This document shows positions 46,149-56,888 of a stretch of 64,000 nucleotides of DNA, piece by piece; position 1 is the stretch's first letter; every line of letters starts with the position of its first letter. Made by a program: the position numbers and the translations under genes. The notes beneath the pieces were generated by a model, which was not told where the DNA came from, did not search any database, and saw nothing but the letters and a program-made list of their open reading frames with translations. This stretch comes from Kaistia granuli DSM 23481 (lineage in GTDB: Bacteria > Pseudomonadota > Alphaproteobacteria > Rhizobiales > Kaistiaceae). The DNA lies in contig NZ_AQYH01000005.1 in assembly GCF_000380505.1 (NCBI RefSeq), positions 62,001-126,000 of the forward strand, read 5' to 3'.

Positions 46149-46301
46149 TGCTCCCGTGTGCAGGGCAGAAGGTCAAATGCCGCGAATCGGCTTGATACTC
46201 GCCACAATCGCAGCCTATATGCGAGCGCTGAAGCCGTTCTCGCAATCGCCCTTGGCGCCGCAGAATCGCGTCGCACCCTCAGCTCTCGCCCTGCCATAAC
46301 G

Positions 46302-46994
46302 ATGCCATTTCTTCATCATCATCCCTTTTCCGCCGCCTCGCGCTATGCCCGCCTTGTCCTTGCGGAATATGACGAGACCGTCGAATTCGTCGAAGAGAAG
46401 CCGTGGGTGCGCAACGCAGCACTCCTGGCGATGAATCCGGCTGGCATCCTGCCGGTGTTCGTGGACGACAATGAGTCGGTGGTCGCGGGCGGTTCGGTGA
46501 TTACCGAATATCTGGTCGAAACCAAGGGCGCGCGAATGGGCGAGGTCCGGCTGATGCCGGAGCACGCCGCCGACCGCGCCGAGGTGCGCCGGCTGGTCGA
46601 ATGGTTCGCCGGCAAGCTGCATGGCGAAGTGACCGGCTATCTCATCAACGAGAAGATCTACAAGCGCCAGATGAAGGCGGGCGAGGGCAACACCTCCCCC
46701 GATCCAGCGGCGATCCGTGCCGCGCGGGCCAATATCCGCTATCATATCCAGTATATCGGATATCTGGCGGCACGCCGGAACTGGCTGGCGGGGCGCGAGT
46801 TGACGCTGGCCGACTTCGCGGCCGCCGCCGAGATCTCCTGCATCGACTATCTTGGCGAGGTGCCATGGGAGGCGGACGAGGCGGCGAAGGCGTGGTACGC
46901 CCGGGTGAAGTCGCGGCCGTCCTTCCGGCCGCTGCTGAGCGACGTGGTACGGGGCGTCCCGCCGTCGCCGCACTACGCCGATCTGGACTTCTGA
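46302..46994 (+). CDS. Glutathione S-transferase family protein
   Basis: The 230-residue protein has an N-terminal thioredoxin-like domain with [16 protein letters not shown], the cis-Pro segment NPAGILPVF and SVITEYLVE that contact glutathione. A helical C-terminal domain follows with [23 protein letters not shown]. The first position of the active-site loop is Ser in PFSAASR, suggesting a Ser-type enzyme. Substrate unknown. The queG gene begins at its stop codon. Confidence 0.92.
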   Translation: MPFLHHHPFSAASRYARLVLAEYDETVEFVEEKPWVRNAALLAMNPAGILPVFVDDNESVVAGGSVITEYLVETKGARMGEVRLMPEHAADRAEVRRLVEWFAGKLHGEVTGYLINEKIYKRQMKAGEGNTSPDPAAIRAARANIRYHIQYIGYLAARRNWLAGRELTLADFAAAAEISCIDYLGEVPWEADEAAKAWYARVKSRPSFRPLLSDVVRGVPPSPHYADLDF

Positions 46995-48145
46995 ACCCGC
47001 TGACGGCGACGCCCAAGCAGCTCGCGGCGGAAAAGGCGAGGCTGGTCGCCGACGCCCTGGCCGAAGGCTTCAGCGCCGTTCGCATCACCGCGCCGGACGC
47101 CATACCGCTGGCCCCGGAACGGCTTGACGCTTTCCTGAAGGATGGCCATCACGGCTCCATGGGCTGGATGGCGGAGACGGCCGAGCGTCGCGCCGATCCG
47201 CGCGTGCTCTGGCCCGATGTCCGCTCCGTCGTCATGCTCGGCCTCAACTATGGGCCCGACGAGGATCCGCGCTCGCTGCTCGAGGCGCGGACGCGCGGCA
47301 ACATCTCCGTCTATGCGCGCAATCGCGACTATCACGACATCATCAAGGGCAAGCTGAAGCTTGTTGCCGGCCGGCTCGCCTCGCGCACCGGCGCCGAGGT
47401 CAAGGTCTTCGTCGATACCGCGCCGGTGATGGAGAAGCCGCTCGGCGAGGCGTCCGGCCTCGGCTGGCAGGGCAAGCACACCAATCTCGTCTCGCGCGAG
47501 TTCGGCTCGTGGCTGTTCCTCGGCTCGATCTTCACCGCGCTGGAACTGCCAGTCGACGCGCCGGAGCGGGATCATTGCGGCAAATGCCGCGCGTGCCTGG
47601 ACTGCTGCCCGACCCAGGCCTTCCCGGCGCCCTACCGCATCGATGCGCGGCGCTGCATCTCCTATCTGACGATCGAGAATGCCGGGCCCATCCCGCTCGA
47701 GTTCCGTGAGGCGATGGGAAACCGCATCTATGGCTGCGACGATTGCCTCGCCGCCTGTCCGTGGAACAAGTTCGCGAAATCCGCCTCCGAGATGAAGCTG
47801 AAGGCGCGTCCCGAATTCGAGGGACCGAGGCTGTCGGATCTCGCGGCTCTCGACGACGCCGCCTTCCGGGCGTTCTTCTCCGGCTCGCCGGTGAAGCGGA
47901 TCGGTCGCGATCGCTTCGTCCGCAACGTGCTGGTGGCAATCGGCAATTCGGGGGAGGGCGACCTGCTGCCGGCGGTGCGTCGCCTGCTCGCCGATCCGGC
48001 GCCGGTGGTCCGGGGCGCGGCGGTCTGGGCGCTCTCGCGGCTGGCTCCGGAAGCGTTTTTCGCGGCGCGGATCGAAGCGGTCGCCAGCGAGGATGACGAG
48101 GCCGTGAAACAAGAATGGCGGGCCCTGGGGCCCGCCATCGGATGA
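46991..48145 (+). CDS. queG: Epoxyqueuosine reductase QueG
   Basis: Cobalamin-dependent enzyme for the last step of queuosine synthesis in tRNA. The 384-residue core has [23 protein letters not shown], two ferredoxin-type 4Fe-4S motifs ([16 protein letters not shown] and [14 protein letters not shown]) and a C-terminal HEAT-like repeat ([21 protein letters not shown]). No ATG, GTG or TTG is available at the family start. A CTG at 46991, overlapping the GST stop as CTGA, matches best; a GTG about 100 bases upstream, deep in the GST gene, is the alternative. The protein identity is firm, the start is not. Confidence 0.9.
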   Translation: MNPLTATPKQLAAEKARLVADALAEGFSAVRITAPDAIPLAPERLDAFLKDGHHGSMGWMAETAERRADPRVLWPDVRSVVMLGLNYGPDEDPRSLLEARTRGNISVYARNRDYHDIIKGKLKLVAGRLASRTGAEVKVFVDTAPVMEKPLGEASGLGWQGKHTNLVSREFGSWLFLGSIFTALELPVDAPERDHCGKCRACLDCCPTQAFPAPYRIDARRCISYLTIENAGPIPLEFREAMGNRIYGCDDCLAACPWNKFAKSASEMKLKARPEFEGPRLSDLAALDDAAFRAFFSGSPVKRIGRDRFVRNVLVAIGNSGEGDLLPAVRRLLADPAPVVRGAAVWALSRLAPEAFFAARIEAVASEDDEAVKQEWRALGPAIG

Positions 48146-48173
48146 TCGCGCGTAGACTGGCGACGCCGGCTGC

Positions 48174-48794
48174 TCAGCCCTTCAGGACTTTCTTCTCGGC
48201 AATGGTCGTGTCGGCGTTCAGCCGGTAGACGATCGGCACGCCGGTCTCGAGCTCGCGCTCCAGGATCTCGGCCGGCGTCAGGCCTTCCAGCGCCATGATC
48301 AGCGCGCGCAGCGAATTGCCGTGCGCCGCGACGATGACCTTCTCGCCGCGCATGACGGGCGGCAGGATGTTGAAGATGTAGTAGGGCCAGACGCGGGCGC
48401 CGGTATCCTTCAGCGACTCGCCGCCGGGCGGCGGCACGTCATAGGAACGGCGCCAGATCTTGACCTGCTCCTCGCCCCACTTGGCGCGCGCATCGTCCTT
48501 GTTGAGGCCGGCGAGGTCGCCATAGTCGCGCTCGTTCAGGGCAAGGTCGCGGACCGTCGTCAGATCGGGCTGGCCGAGCTCGCCGAGGATCAGCTTCAGC
48601 GTGTTCTGGGCGCGGGAGAGTTCGGAGGTGAAGGCGAGACCGAAGGAAAGGTCGAGCGCCTTGAGGCGCTTGCCGGCGGCCGTGGCCTCGGCGATACCCT
48701 GCTCGGTCAGCGCGGGGTCGCGCCAGCCCGTGAACAGGTTCTGCAGGTTCCACTCACTCTGGCCATGGCGGACGAGCACGAGAAGGCGATCCAT
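48174..48794 (-). CDS. gpmA: 2,3-bisphosphoglycerate-dependent phosphoglycerate mutase
   Basis: Interconverts 3- and 2-phosphoglycerate in glycolysis. The 206-residue protein starts with the phosphohistidine motif [20 protein letters not shown], followed by [31 protein letters not shown] (acid/base Glu) and [15 protein letters not shown] with the second His. The lack of the longer C-terminal insert of enteric GpmA is usual in Alphaproteobacteria. 20 bp after dapB. Confidence 0.95.
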   Translation of the reverse strand: MDRLLVLVRHGQSEWNLQNLFTGWRDPALTEQGIAEATAAGKRLKALDLSFGLAFTSELSRAQNTLKLILGELGQPDLTTVRDLALNERDYGDLAGLNKDDARAKWGEEQVKIWRRSYDVPPPGGESLKDTGARVWPYYIFNILPPVMRGEKVIVAAHGNSLRALIMALEGLTPAEILERELETGVPIVYRLNADTTIAEKKVLKG

Positions 48795-48814
48795 ACGGAA
48801 GGCTCCTTTTGGGG

Positions 48815-49627
48815 TCAGTCGGTGAAGCCGAGCACGTCGGCCATGGAATAGCGGCCGGGCTTGCGGCCGTGGGCCCAGAGCGCCGCCTTGACGGCGCCAC
48901 GGGCGAAGAGGGCGCGATCCGAGGCGTGATGCGACAGGGTGATCATCTCGCCTTCGCCGGAAAGCAGCACGGAATGGTCGCCGATGACGCTGCCGCCGCG
49001 CAGCGTGGCAAAACCGATCGAGCCTCGCTCGCGTGGACCGGTGATGCCGTCGCGCACGCGGACGGAATGCTCGGCCAAGTCGATGCCTCGGCCCTCGGCG
49101 GCGGCCTGGCCAAGCATCAGCGCGGTACCGGACGGTGCGTCGACCTTGTGGCGGTGGTGCATCTCCAGCACCTCGATGTCGAAATCGGCGTCGAGCGCGC
49201 GGGCCGCCTGCCGGACCAGCTGGGCCAGCAGATTGACGCCGAGGCTCATATTGCCGGCCTGCACGATGACGGCGTGGCGGGCGGCCGCGTCGATTGCGGC
49301 GTGGTCGTCGACCGAGAGGCCGGTGGTGCCGATGACATGGACGATGCGGGCCTGGGCCGCGATCTCGGCGAAGCCCAGCGTCGCGGCGGGCATGGTGAAG
49401 TCGAGAACGCCCTGCGCCTTGGCGAAGACGGGCAGCGGATCGTCGCTGACGGTGACGCCGAGCGGCGGCAGGCCGGCGAGAATGCCCGCGTCCTGGCCGA
49501 GGAACGGCGAGCCTTCGCGCTCGATCACACCGACGACGGCGACGCCTTCCGTCTCGGAGACGGTGCGGATCAGCGTCCGGCCCATGCGGCCGGCGGCGCC
49601 GACGATGACGAGACCCATATCGGTCAT
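48815..49627 (-). CDS. dapB: 4-hydroxy-tetrahydrodipicolinate reductase
   Basis: NAD(P)H-dependent step of lysine and diaminopimelate synthesis. The 270-residue protein has the nucleotide fold [30 protein letters not shown], the substrate motif [20 protein letters not shown] and the C-terminal [19 protein letters not shown]. The dapB-gpmA pair is common in Rhizobiales. Confidence 0.97.
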   Translation of the reverse strand: MTDMGLVIVGAAGRMGRTLIRTVSETEGVAVVGVIEREGSPFLGQDAGILAGLPPLGVTVSDDPLPVFAKAQGVLDFTMPAATLGFAEIAAQARIVHVIGTTGLSVDDHAAIDAAARHAVIVQAGNMSLGVNLLAQLVRQAARALDADFDIEVLEMHHRHKVDAPSGTALMLGQAAAEGRGIDLAEHSVRVRDGITGPRERGSIGFATLRGGSVIGDHSVLLSGEGEMITLSHHASDRALFARGAVKAALWAHGRKPGRYSMADVLGFTD

Positions 49628-49694
49628 GACGAGTTTCCCCCGGGTTCAGAGCGCATATAGCAGGCTGGTCGCCTGTGCGGGAAGGGGTGGTGGC

Positions 49695-50414
49695 CTAGAT
49701 GGCCGAGGCGACCTCGATTTCCGAGAGAATGGCCTTCGCCGCCGCTTTCGGGTCGGCGGCTTCAATGATCGGCCGCGCCACGACGAGGTGATCGGCGCCC
49801 GCCCGGATCGCGGCCGCCGGTGTCGCGATCCGCTTCTGGTCGCCGACCATCGCGCCGGCCGGCCGGATGCCCGGCGTGACGATGGCCATGCCGGCGCCGA
49901 CAACGGCGCGCATCGCGCCGGCTTCCTCCGGCGAGCAGACGATGCCGTTCATGCCGGCGGCGCGGGCGTCGGCGGCGCGGCGCGCCACCAGCTCGGCCGG
50001 GCCGCCGCGATAGCCGGCGGCGGCGAGGTCGCTCTCGTCCATCGAGGTCAGCACGGTGACGGCGAGCAGGCGCAGGTCGCTGGCGCCCTTGCCCTGCACG
50101 GCGGCGCGCATCGCCTTCGGATAGGCGTGGATGGTACAGAAATGCATGCCGAGCTTGGCGATGTTCTGTACGGCATGCTCGACGGTGTTGTCGATGTCGA
50201 GCAGCTTGACGTCGAGGAAGACCTTCTTGCCGCTATCGACCAGGCGCTCGGCGAATTGGAGACCGCCGGCGAAGCAGAGCTGCAGGCCTACCTTGTAGAA
50301 GGTGACCGTATCGCCCAGCGTGGCGACCATTTCCTCCGCAGCCTCCACGGTGGGGACGTCGAGGCCGACGATCAGGCGGTCGCGAATATCGAGGAGGGGC
50401 ATGTCGGGCCTCAT
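49695..50414 (-). CDS. pyrF: Orotidine 5'-phosphate decarboxylase
   Basis: Forms UMP from OMP, the last step of de novo pyrimidine synthesis. The 239-residue barrel has [15 protein letters not shown] at the N-terminus, the catalytic Lys/Asp array [17 protein letters not shown] and the phosphate loops VTPGIRPAG and [10 protein letters not shown]. Two Met codons 12 bases apart could start it; the longer is given. It is the last minus-strand gene of the dnaK-dnaJ-pmtA-pyrF stretch, although separated from pmtA by 144 bp. Confidence 0.96.
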   Translation of the reverse strand: MRPDMPLLDIRDRLIVGLDVPTVEAAEEMVATLGDTVTFYKVGLQLCFAGGLQFAERLVDSGKKVFLDVKLLDIDNTVEHAVQNIAKLGMHFCTIHAYPKAMRAAVQGKGASDLRLLAVTVLTSMDESDLAAAGYRGGPAELVARRAADARAAGMNGIVCSPEEAGAMRAVVGAGMAIVTPGIRPAGAMVGDQKRIATPAAAIRAGADHLVVARPIIEAADPKAAAKAILSEIEVASAI

Positions 50415-50558
50415 GGTTCTGCCACCGGAGGGCGGCGCGTCGGTATCCATTCGCGCGTCGGGACGCGCAAGGCAATGGTCGTCTTCGATTTGGCCCCGCC
50501 AGGGCGAAGCGCGGCACCCCGTTGTGGGGGAGGGCGTTTCGGGGGCCGGAATGGCGGG

Positions 50559-51155
50559 TCAGTGCGCGCGCCGATAGACCCAGACACGGGCCGGCGGCAC
50601 GTTCTTCATCACCCAGCCGGTGTGCGATGTCGAGAACAGCGCGGTATCGGGGGGGACGGGCGAGGCCAGGCCGTAGGAGAACTGGATGAAGGGCTGGCCG
50701 GGAGCAAGCCGGTCGAAGGCGGCCTGAATCAGCCCGCTGCGACGTGCCGGTGGCTGGGTCAGGAGCGGCAGGCTGGAGATCACAGCGCTGACCGGACCGG
50801 CGATGCAGCCGTTCAGCGAACGCTCCAGCGCATAGGCGTCGCCCTCGATGATCTTCACCCCGGTGAAGCGCTTCTCGAGCAACCGGCAGAAATCGGCGCT
50901 GTATTCGATCGAAACGATCCGCTCCGGCGCCACGCCCCGCTCCAGCAGCGCCTGCGTGACGACGCCGGTGCCCGGCCCCAGTTCGATGACCGGCAGCGTG
51001 TCGTCGGGGTCGACGAAGCTTGCCATCAGCTTGGTCAGCGCCTTGCCCGACGGGCTGACGGCGCCCATCGAGAGAGGCTTGCCCATCCAGCTTCGAAAAA
51101 AGCGGACCTCGTCGGCAACGAGCGCTTTGAGCTTTCGCTTCTGGATTGAGGACAT
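50559..51155 (-). CDS. pmtA: Phospholipid N-methyltransferase PmtA
   Basis: SAM-dependent enzyme that methylates phosphatidylethanolamine towards phosphatidylcholine in rhizobia. The 198-residue protein has the SAM motif PVIELGPGTGVVTQALLERG near residue 55, IEYSADFCRLLEKRF, and VSAVISSLPLL as motif IV, followed by FIQFSYGLASPVP. It resembles rRNA adenine dimethylases in fold but is short and has no RNA-binding tail. Its place beside dnaJ is that of pmtA in Sinorhizobium and Agrobacterium. With OlsB-like at 32.6 kb it indicates a membrane with non-standard lipids. Confidence 0.88.
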   Translation of the reverse strand: MSSIQKRKLKALVADEVRFFRSWMGKPLSMGAVSPSGKALTKLMASFVDPDDTLPVIELGPGTGVVTQALLERGVAPERIVSIEYSADFCRLLEKRFTGVKIIEGDAYALERSLNGCIAGPVSAVISSLPLLTQPPARRSGLIQAAFDRLAPGQPFIQFSYGLASPVPPDTALFSTSHTGWVMKNVPPARVWVYRRAH

Positions 51156-51226
51156 GGAGGACCCGAATCGTTGAGAGTACGGACTATGCGCGACGCATCG
51201 CGGCAATCCTGTGACGGCCCATCGTG

Positions 51227-52363
51227 TCAGGTGCCGCCGAAAAAGTCTCGGATCCGTGCGAAGAAACCTGCCGATTCAGGGTTGGTTTCTTCCGACGATG
51301 CCTTCTCGAACTCCTCGAGCAGCTCGCGCTGGCGGCGGGACAGGTTCCGCGGCGTCTCGACCACGACCTGGATATACATGTCGCCCATCTGGCTCGAGCG
51401 CAGCACGGGCATGCCCTTGCTCTTCAGGCGGAACTGCTTGCCGGTCTGGGTCCCTTCCGGAACCTTGACGCGGGTCTTGCCGCCATCGACGGTCGGCACG
51501 TCGAACTGCCCGCCGAGCGCCGCCGTTGTCAGTGAGATCGGCACGCGACAGAAGATGTCGGCGCCCTCGCGCTGGAACAGGCTGTGCGGCTTGACCGACA
51601 GGAAGAGATAGAGGTCGCCGGCCGGTCCGCCGCGCAGCCCGGCTTCGCCCTCGCCCGAGAGGCGAATGCGGGTGCCGTCCTCGATACCGGCCGGAATGTT
51701 GACAGAAAGCGTGCGCTCCTGCGTCTTGCGGCCGGAGCCCGCGCACTTGTCGCACGGGTCGGAGATGATCTCGCCGCGACCCTGGCAGGTCGGGCAGGTG
51801 CGCTCGATCGAGAAGAAGCCCTGCGCCGCGCGGACGCGTCCATGGCCGTCGCAGGTGGTGCAGACCTTGGGATGCGAGCCCGGCTTGGCGCCGGTGCCGG
51901 AGCAGGCGTCGCAGGCGATCTTGGTCGGGACATGCACTTCCGCGGTCTTGCCGGAGAAGGCTTCCTCGAGCGTGATTTCCATGTTGTAGCGAAGATCGGC
52001 GCCGCGTTCGCGTCCGCCCGAGCGCTGTCCGCCGCCGCCACCGCGACGACCGCCCATGAACTCGCCGAAGATGTCGTCGAAGATATCGGACATCGAGGAG
52101 GAGAAATCGCCGGAGAAGCCGGGTCCGCCGCCGCCATTCTCGAAGGCGGCATGACCGAAGCGGTCATAGGCTGCCCGCTTCTGCGGGTCCTTCAGCATCT
52201 CGTAGGCTTCGTTGATTTCCTTGAACTTGGCCTCGGCAGCGTGATCGCCCGGATTCTTGTCGGGGTGGTACTGCATCGCGAGCTTGCGGAAGGCAACCTT
52301 CAGGCCCTTGTCGTCGCAATCGCGCGCGACGCCCAGCAATTCATAATAATCGATTTTTGCCAT
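51227..52363 (-). CDS. dnaJ: Chaperone protein DnaJ
   Basis: Hsp40 co-chaperone that loads substrates on DnaK and stimulates its ATPase. The 378 residues show the J domain with the HPD loop ([12 protein letters not shown]), a glycine-rich region with [14 protein letters not shown], and four zinc-finger repeats ([36 protein letters not shown]). The C-terminal substrate-binding beta-domain ([21 protein letters not shown]) follows. It lies 119 bp downstream of dnaK in the same direction, with a hairpin between them. Confidence 0.97.
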   Translation of the reverse strand: MAKIDYYELLGVARDCDDKGLKVAFRKLAMQYHPDKNPGDHAAEAKFKEINEAYEMLKDPQKRAAYDRFGHAAFENGGGGPGFSGDFSSSMSDIFDDIFGEFMGGRRGGGGGQRSGGRERGADLRYNMEITLEEAFSGKTAEVHVPTKIACDACSGTGAKPGSHPKVCTTCDGHGRVRAAQGFFSIERTCPTCQGRGEIISDPCDKCAGSGRKTQERTLSVNIPAGIEDGTRIRLSGEGEAGLRGGPAGDLYLFLSVKPHSLFQREGADIFCRVPISLTTAALGGQFDVPTVDGGKTRVKVPEGTQTGKQFRLKSKGMPVLRSSQMGDMYIQVVVETPRNLSRRQRELLEEFEKASSEETNPESAGFFARIRDFFGGT

Positions 52364-52435
52364 GCGGCGCCCGTGGTGAAAGCGAGCCGAAACTCAAAGG
52401 GAAGAAACACGGCGAATGGATGTCTTGCCGTGATC

Positions 52436-52462
52436 GAGGCCCGGCGCGGCGCGCCGGGCCTC
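52436..52462. terminator. GC-rich hairpin between dnaK and dnaJ
   Basis: GAGGCCCGGCG (52436-52446) and CGCCGGGCCTC (52452-52462) form a perfect 11-bp stem. It starts about 20 bases after the dnaK stop on the minus strand. Without a U-tract it may attenuate read-through into dnaJ or protect the dnaK mRNA end, giving more DnaK than DnaJ. Confidence 0.6.
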
Positions 52463-52482
52463 TGTGTTCTAGCGAAGCTGTA

Positions 52483-54384
<1,902 letters not shown>

Positions 54385-54518
54385 ATTCTCTCTCCTTTCG
54401 GCGGGCCGTGCGGACCCTCTTTGAGGCTTCCGCCGTGCCGGGCAGGTGCCCGAACGGCCCCCATGAACGCTACGATTTGCGTGGTCTCGGCGAATGGCCG
54501 GCCTGCGCAGGTTCTGGG

Positions 54519-54550
54519 CGTATATAAGAAGATGCCTAAACGGCCGCAAG
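54519..54550 (-). promoter_or_regulatory. Heat-shock (RpoH) promoter of dnaK
   Basis: Read on the minus strand, CTTGCG (54550 to 54545) is followed after 16 bases by CTTATATACG (54528 to 54519). The -10 fits the alphaproteobacterial RpoH consensus CYTATNTNNG at every position. The -35 fits CTTGAA at four of six. It points at dnaK and lies just before the divergent alkB gene. Confidence 0.65.
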
Positions 54551-54607
54551 TCGGCTCTCAGCCTGATCTTGTGCCGATGTGCCGATCGCGGGGAGACACG
54601 CTACGAA

Positions 54608-55240
54608 ATGCCGATATCGGAACGGGGAACGCCGACCTTCGATGGTTTCAGATTGGTGCCGGGGCGTCTGGACCGGACGGAGCAGGAAGCCCTTCGCGAT
54701 GCCATCCGCGCTGTCGCGGCCGAGGCGCCGCTCTACCGCCCCAGCATGCCCAGGACCGGCAAGCCGTTCTCGGTCCGGATGACCAATTGCGGTTCGCTCG
54801 GATGGGTGTCCGACCAGAGCGGCTATCGCTATCAGCCGGCCCATCCGCTGACCGGCCGGCCCTGGCCCGAAATCCCCGAGATCCTGCTCGTTCTCTGGCG
54901 CGAGCTGGCCGACTATCCGCATCCGCCGGAAGCCTGCCTGGTCAATTTCTACGATCCGGAAGCCCGCATGGGGCTACATCAGGATTCCGACGAGGCGGAA
55001 TTCGCTGCGCCGGTGCTGTCGGTGTCGCTCGGCGACAGCTGCCTGTTCCGGGTGGGTGGAACGAACCGCCGCGATCCGACCCGCTCGGTCCGGCTGGCAT
55101 CGGGCGATGTCCTGCTGCTGGGCGGCCCCTCGCGGCTCGCCTTCCACGGCGTCGATCGGATCTATCCCGGCACGTCGAAATTGTTGCCGCAGGGCGGCCG
55201 CATCAACTTGACGCTTCGCCGGGTCACAAAACCCGAATAG
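54608..55240 (+). CDS. alkB: AlkB-type alkylated-DNA repair dioxygenase
   Basis: Fe(II)/2-oxoglutarate oxygenase that removes methyl groups from 1-methyladenine and 3-methylcytosine in DNA. The 210-residue protein has the iron triad His124 and Asp126 (LHQDSD) with His180 (AFHGVDRIY), and the 2-oxoglutarate motif R198-x-N-x-T-x-R204. The nucleotide-recognition lid contains FSVRMTNCGSLGW. The frame stays open upstream, but this ATG gives the family N-terminus. It is divergent from dnaK, so heat-shock and alkylation repair share one 223-bp control region. Confidence 0.95.
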   Translation: MPISERGTPTFDGFRLVPGRLDRTEQEALRDAIRAVAAEAPLYRPSMPRTGKPFSVRMTNCGSLGWVSDQSGYRYQPAHPLTGRPWPEIPEILLVLWRELADYPHPPEACLVNFYDPEARMGLHQDSDEAEFAAPVLSVSLGDSCLFRVGGTNRRDPTRSVRLASGDVLLLGGPSRLAFHGVDRIYPGTSKLLPQGGRINLTLRRVTKPE

Positions 55241-55322
55241 GGCCTTTGACGTTCGGGAATAGTTGGTTAACAAGGCCTCAACAGCCGAAATGGCCGCGAT
55301 CCAGTGCCGAGAGGGAGATATC

Positions 55323-55949
55323 GTGCCGGATTCGAACACCGTTCTCATCGTTACGGACATCCAGAACGACTTTCTGCCCGGCGGCGCTCTCGCCGTCGCG
55401 GATGGCGATGCCATCGTTCCGCTGGTCAACCAGCTCGCGCGCGGCTTCAAGAATGTCGTCATCACGCAGGACTGGCATCCCGCCGGCCACATCTCGTTCG
55501 CCTCGTCGCATGCCGGCCGCGCGCCGTTCGAGACGATCGGGCTGCGCTATGGCCCGCAGGTGCTGTGGCCGGACCATTGCGTGCAGGGCACCCCGGGCGC
55601 GGCGCTGGCGGCGGGTCTCGACATTCCGCACGCCCAGCTGATCCTCCGCAAGGGCTACCACGCCCATACCGACAGCTACTCGGCCTTCTTCGAGGCGGAT
55701 CGCAAGACGCCGACCGGACTGACCGGCTACCTGTTCGAGCGCAATATCGAGCATGTCTTCGTTGTCGGCCTGGCGCTCGATTTCTGCGTGTCCTGGACGG
55801 CGCAGGATGCGCGGGCGCATGGTTTTCAGACAACCGTGATCGAGGATGCGTGCCGCGCCATCGACACCCAGGATTCGCTGGCCGAGGCGATCGCGGTGAT
55901 GAACAAGGTCGGCATCCAGCGCGTCCAGTCGGTGGCGCTGGCCCGCTGA
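55323..55949 (+). CDS. pncA: Nicotinamidase
   Basis: Deamidates nicotinamide to nicotinate for NAD salvage. The GTG at 55323 is preferred because GAGGGAG lies just upstream and the product starts MPDSNTVLIVTDIQNDF. The 208-residue protein has the catalytic triad Asp12, Lys110 (LRKGYHAHTDSYS) and Cys155 (LALDFCVSW). The metal ligands are Asp50, His52 and His56 (DWHPAGH). An upstream ATG at 55290 is possible. Free-standing gene, convergent with the glycosyltransferase gene. Confidence 0.95.
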   Translation: MPDSNTVLIVTDIQNDFLPGGALAVADGDAIVPLVNQLARGFKNVVITQDWHPAGHISFASSHAGRAPFETIGLRYGPQVLWPDHCVQGTPGAALAAGLDIPHAQLILRKGYHAHTDSYSAFFEADRKTPTGLTGYLFERNIEHVFVVGLALDFCVSWTAQDARAHGFQTTVIEDACRAIDTQDSLAEAIAVMNKVGIQRVQSVALAR

Positions 55950-55953
55950 GCCG

Positions 55954-56853
55954 TTAGCCCCGCGTTAGCGTCCTGTAATCCGTCAGCGTCTGCGCCGAGG
56001 CGATCAGCCCGGCGAAGCGATCGGGATTGTCGCGGATGAAGGCGGGCAGCCGCTCGAGCGGCTCGAGCCGGGGCGTCGCCCCGGCGCCGTTCGCGGTCGC
56101 CTGCTCCAGCACGGCCGTGATCTGGCCGATGATCGTCGCCTCGTTCTCCAGCTCCGGCCGGACATGCGAATAGGCCATCATCTTCTCGCGCACCGCCGCG
56201 GGGCCGTTCATCGAAGTGAAGTGCCAGCCGGCGTTCGGCACCCGCACCCAGGGCCGCGGCCGGACGCCGAACACCATCCGCTTCCACTGCCGCAGCACCG
56301 CGAGAACCCGCCCTTCCTTCGGCGCCCATCCGGGACCGCCGGAGCGCAGCGCCTGCAGCCGGCGGATGTCGCCGAAGCGCGCCATGCGCGGCTTGTCCCA
56401 GGCGGTCGAGGTCAGGAGATTCAGGAAGAAGCTGTAGTAGTCCATCTCCAGCAGGTGGACCGCTTTCGGCCCGTCCGCCCGGACGATGGCCTCGATCACG
56501 CTCGCCCGCGGGATTTCGTCGACATCACAGAGAATGACAAAATCATCCGGACTGGCACCGCGCAGACCACGCGCCAGCGCATTGCGCTGGAAGCGCTCCT
56601 TCTTGAAGTAGTCGTGCTCCTTCTTGCGGCCGCCGAGAGGCAGGTCGTCGATGACGACATGCTCGATCTTGGGGAGGAACCGCGCAAAGCGGGCGCGGTT
56701 CTCCTGGAAGACGAGCGGCTTGGGCTGGCCCCTGAAGGTGTAGGGCGATTCGGCCAGCACAAAGCGGTCGACGATGCCGTCGAGTTCGTTCAGCCGCACC
56801 TCCAACAAGTCGAGCTCGTTGAAGAAAGTGAAGCAGTCATAGACTTGCGGCAT
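55954..56853 (-). CDS. Glycosyltransferase family 17 protein
   Basis: The 299-residue protein starts with the GT17 signature VYDCFTFFNELDLLEVRLNE and has VDRFVLAESPYTFRGQPKPL. DDFVILCDVDEIPRASVIEAI carries a DxD-type metal motif, and GWHFTSMNGP follows. Animal members add the bisecting GlcNAc to N-glycans. Bacterial members are common in Alphaproteobacteria near polysaccharide genes, and their acceptors are not known. No other sugar gene lies beside it. It ends 4 bp from the pncA stop. Confidence 0.88.
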   Translation of the reverse strand: MPQVYDCFTFFNELDLLEVRLNELDGIVDRFVLAESPYTFRGQPKPLVFQENRARFARFLPKIEHVVIDDLPLGGRKKEHDYFKKERFQRNALARGLRGASPDDFVILCDVDEIPRASVIEAIVRADGPKAVHLLEMDYYSFFLNLLTSTAWDKPRMARFGDIRRLQALRSGGPGWAPKEGRVLAVLRQWKRMVFGVRPRPWVRVPNAGWHFTSMNGPAAVREKMMAYSHVRPELENEATIIGQITAVLEQATANGAGATPRLEPLERLPAFIRDNPDRFAGLIASAQTLTDYRTLTRG

Positions 56854-56888
56854 CGTGGGGCCCGAGGGTTGGCGGTTGCCGCGCCTGT

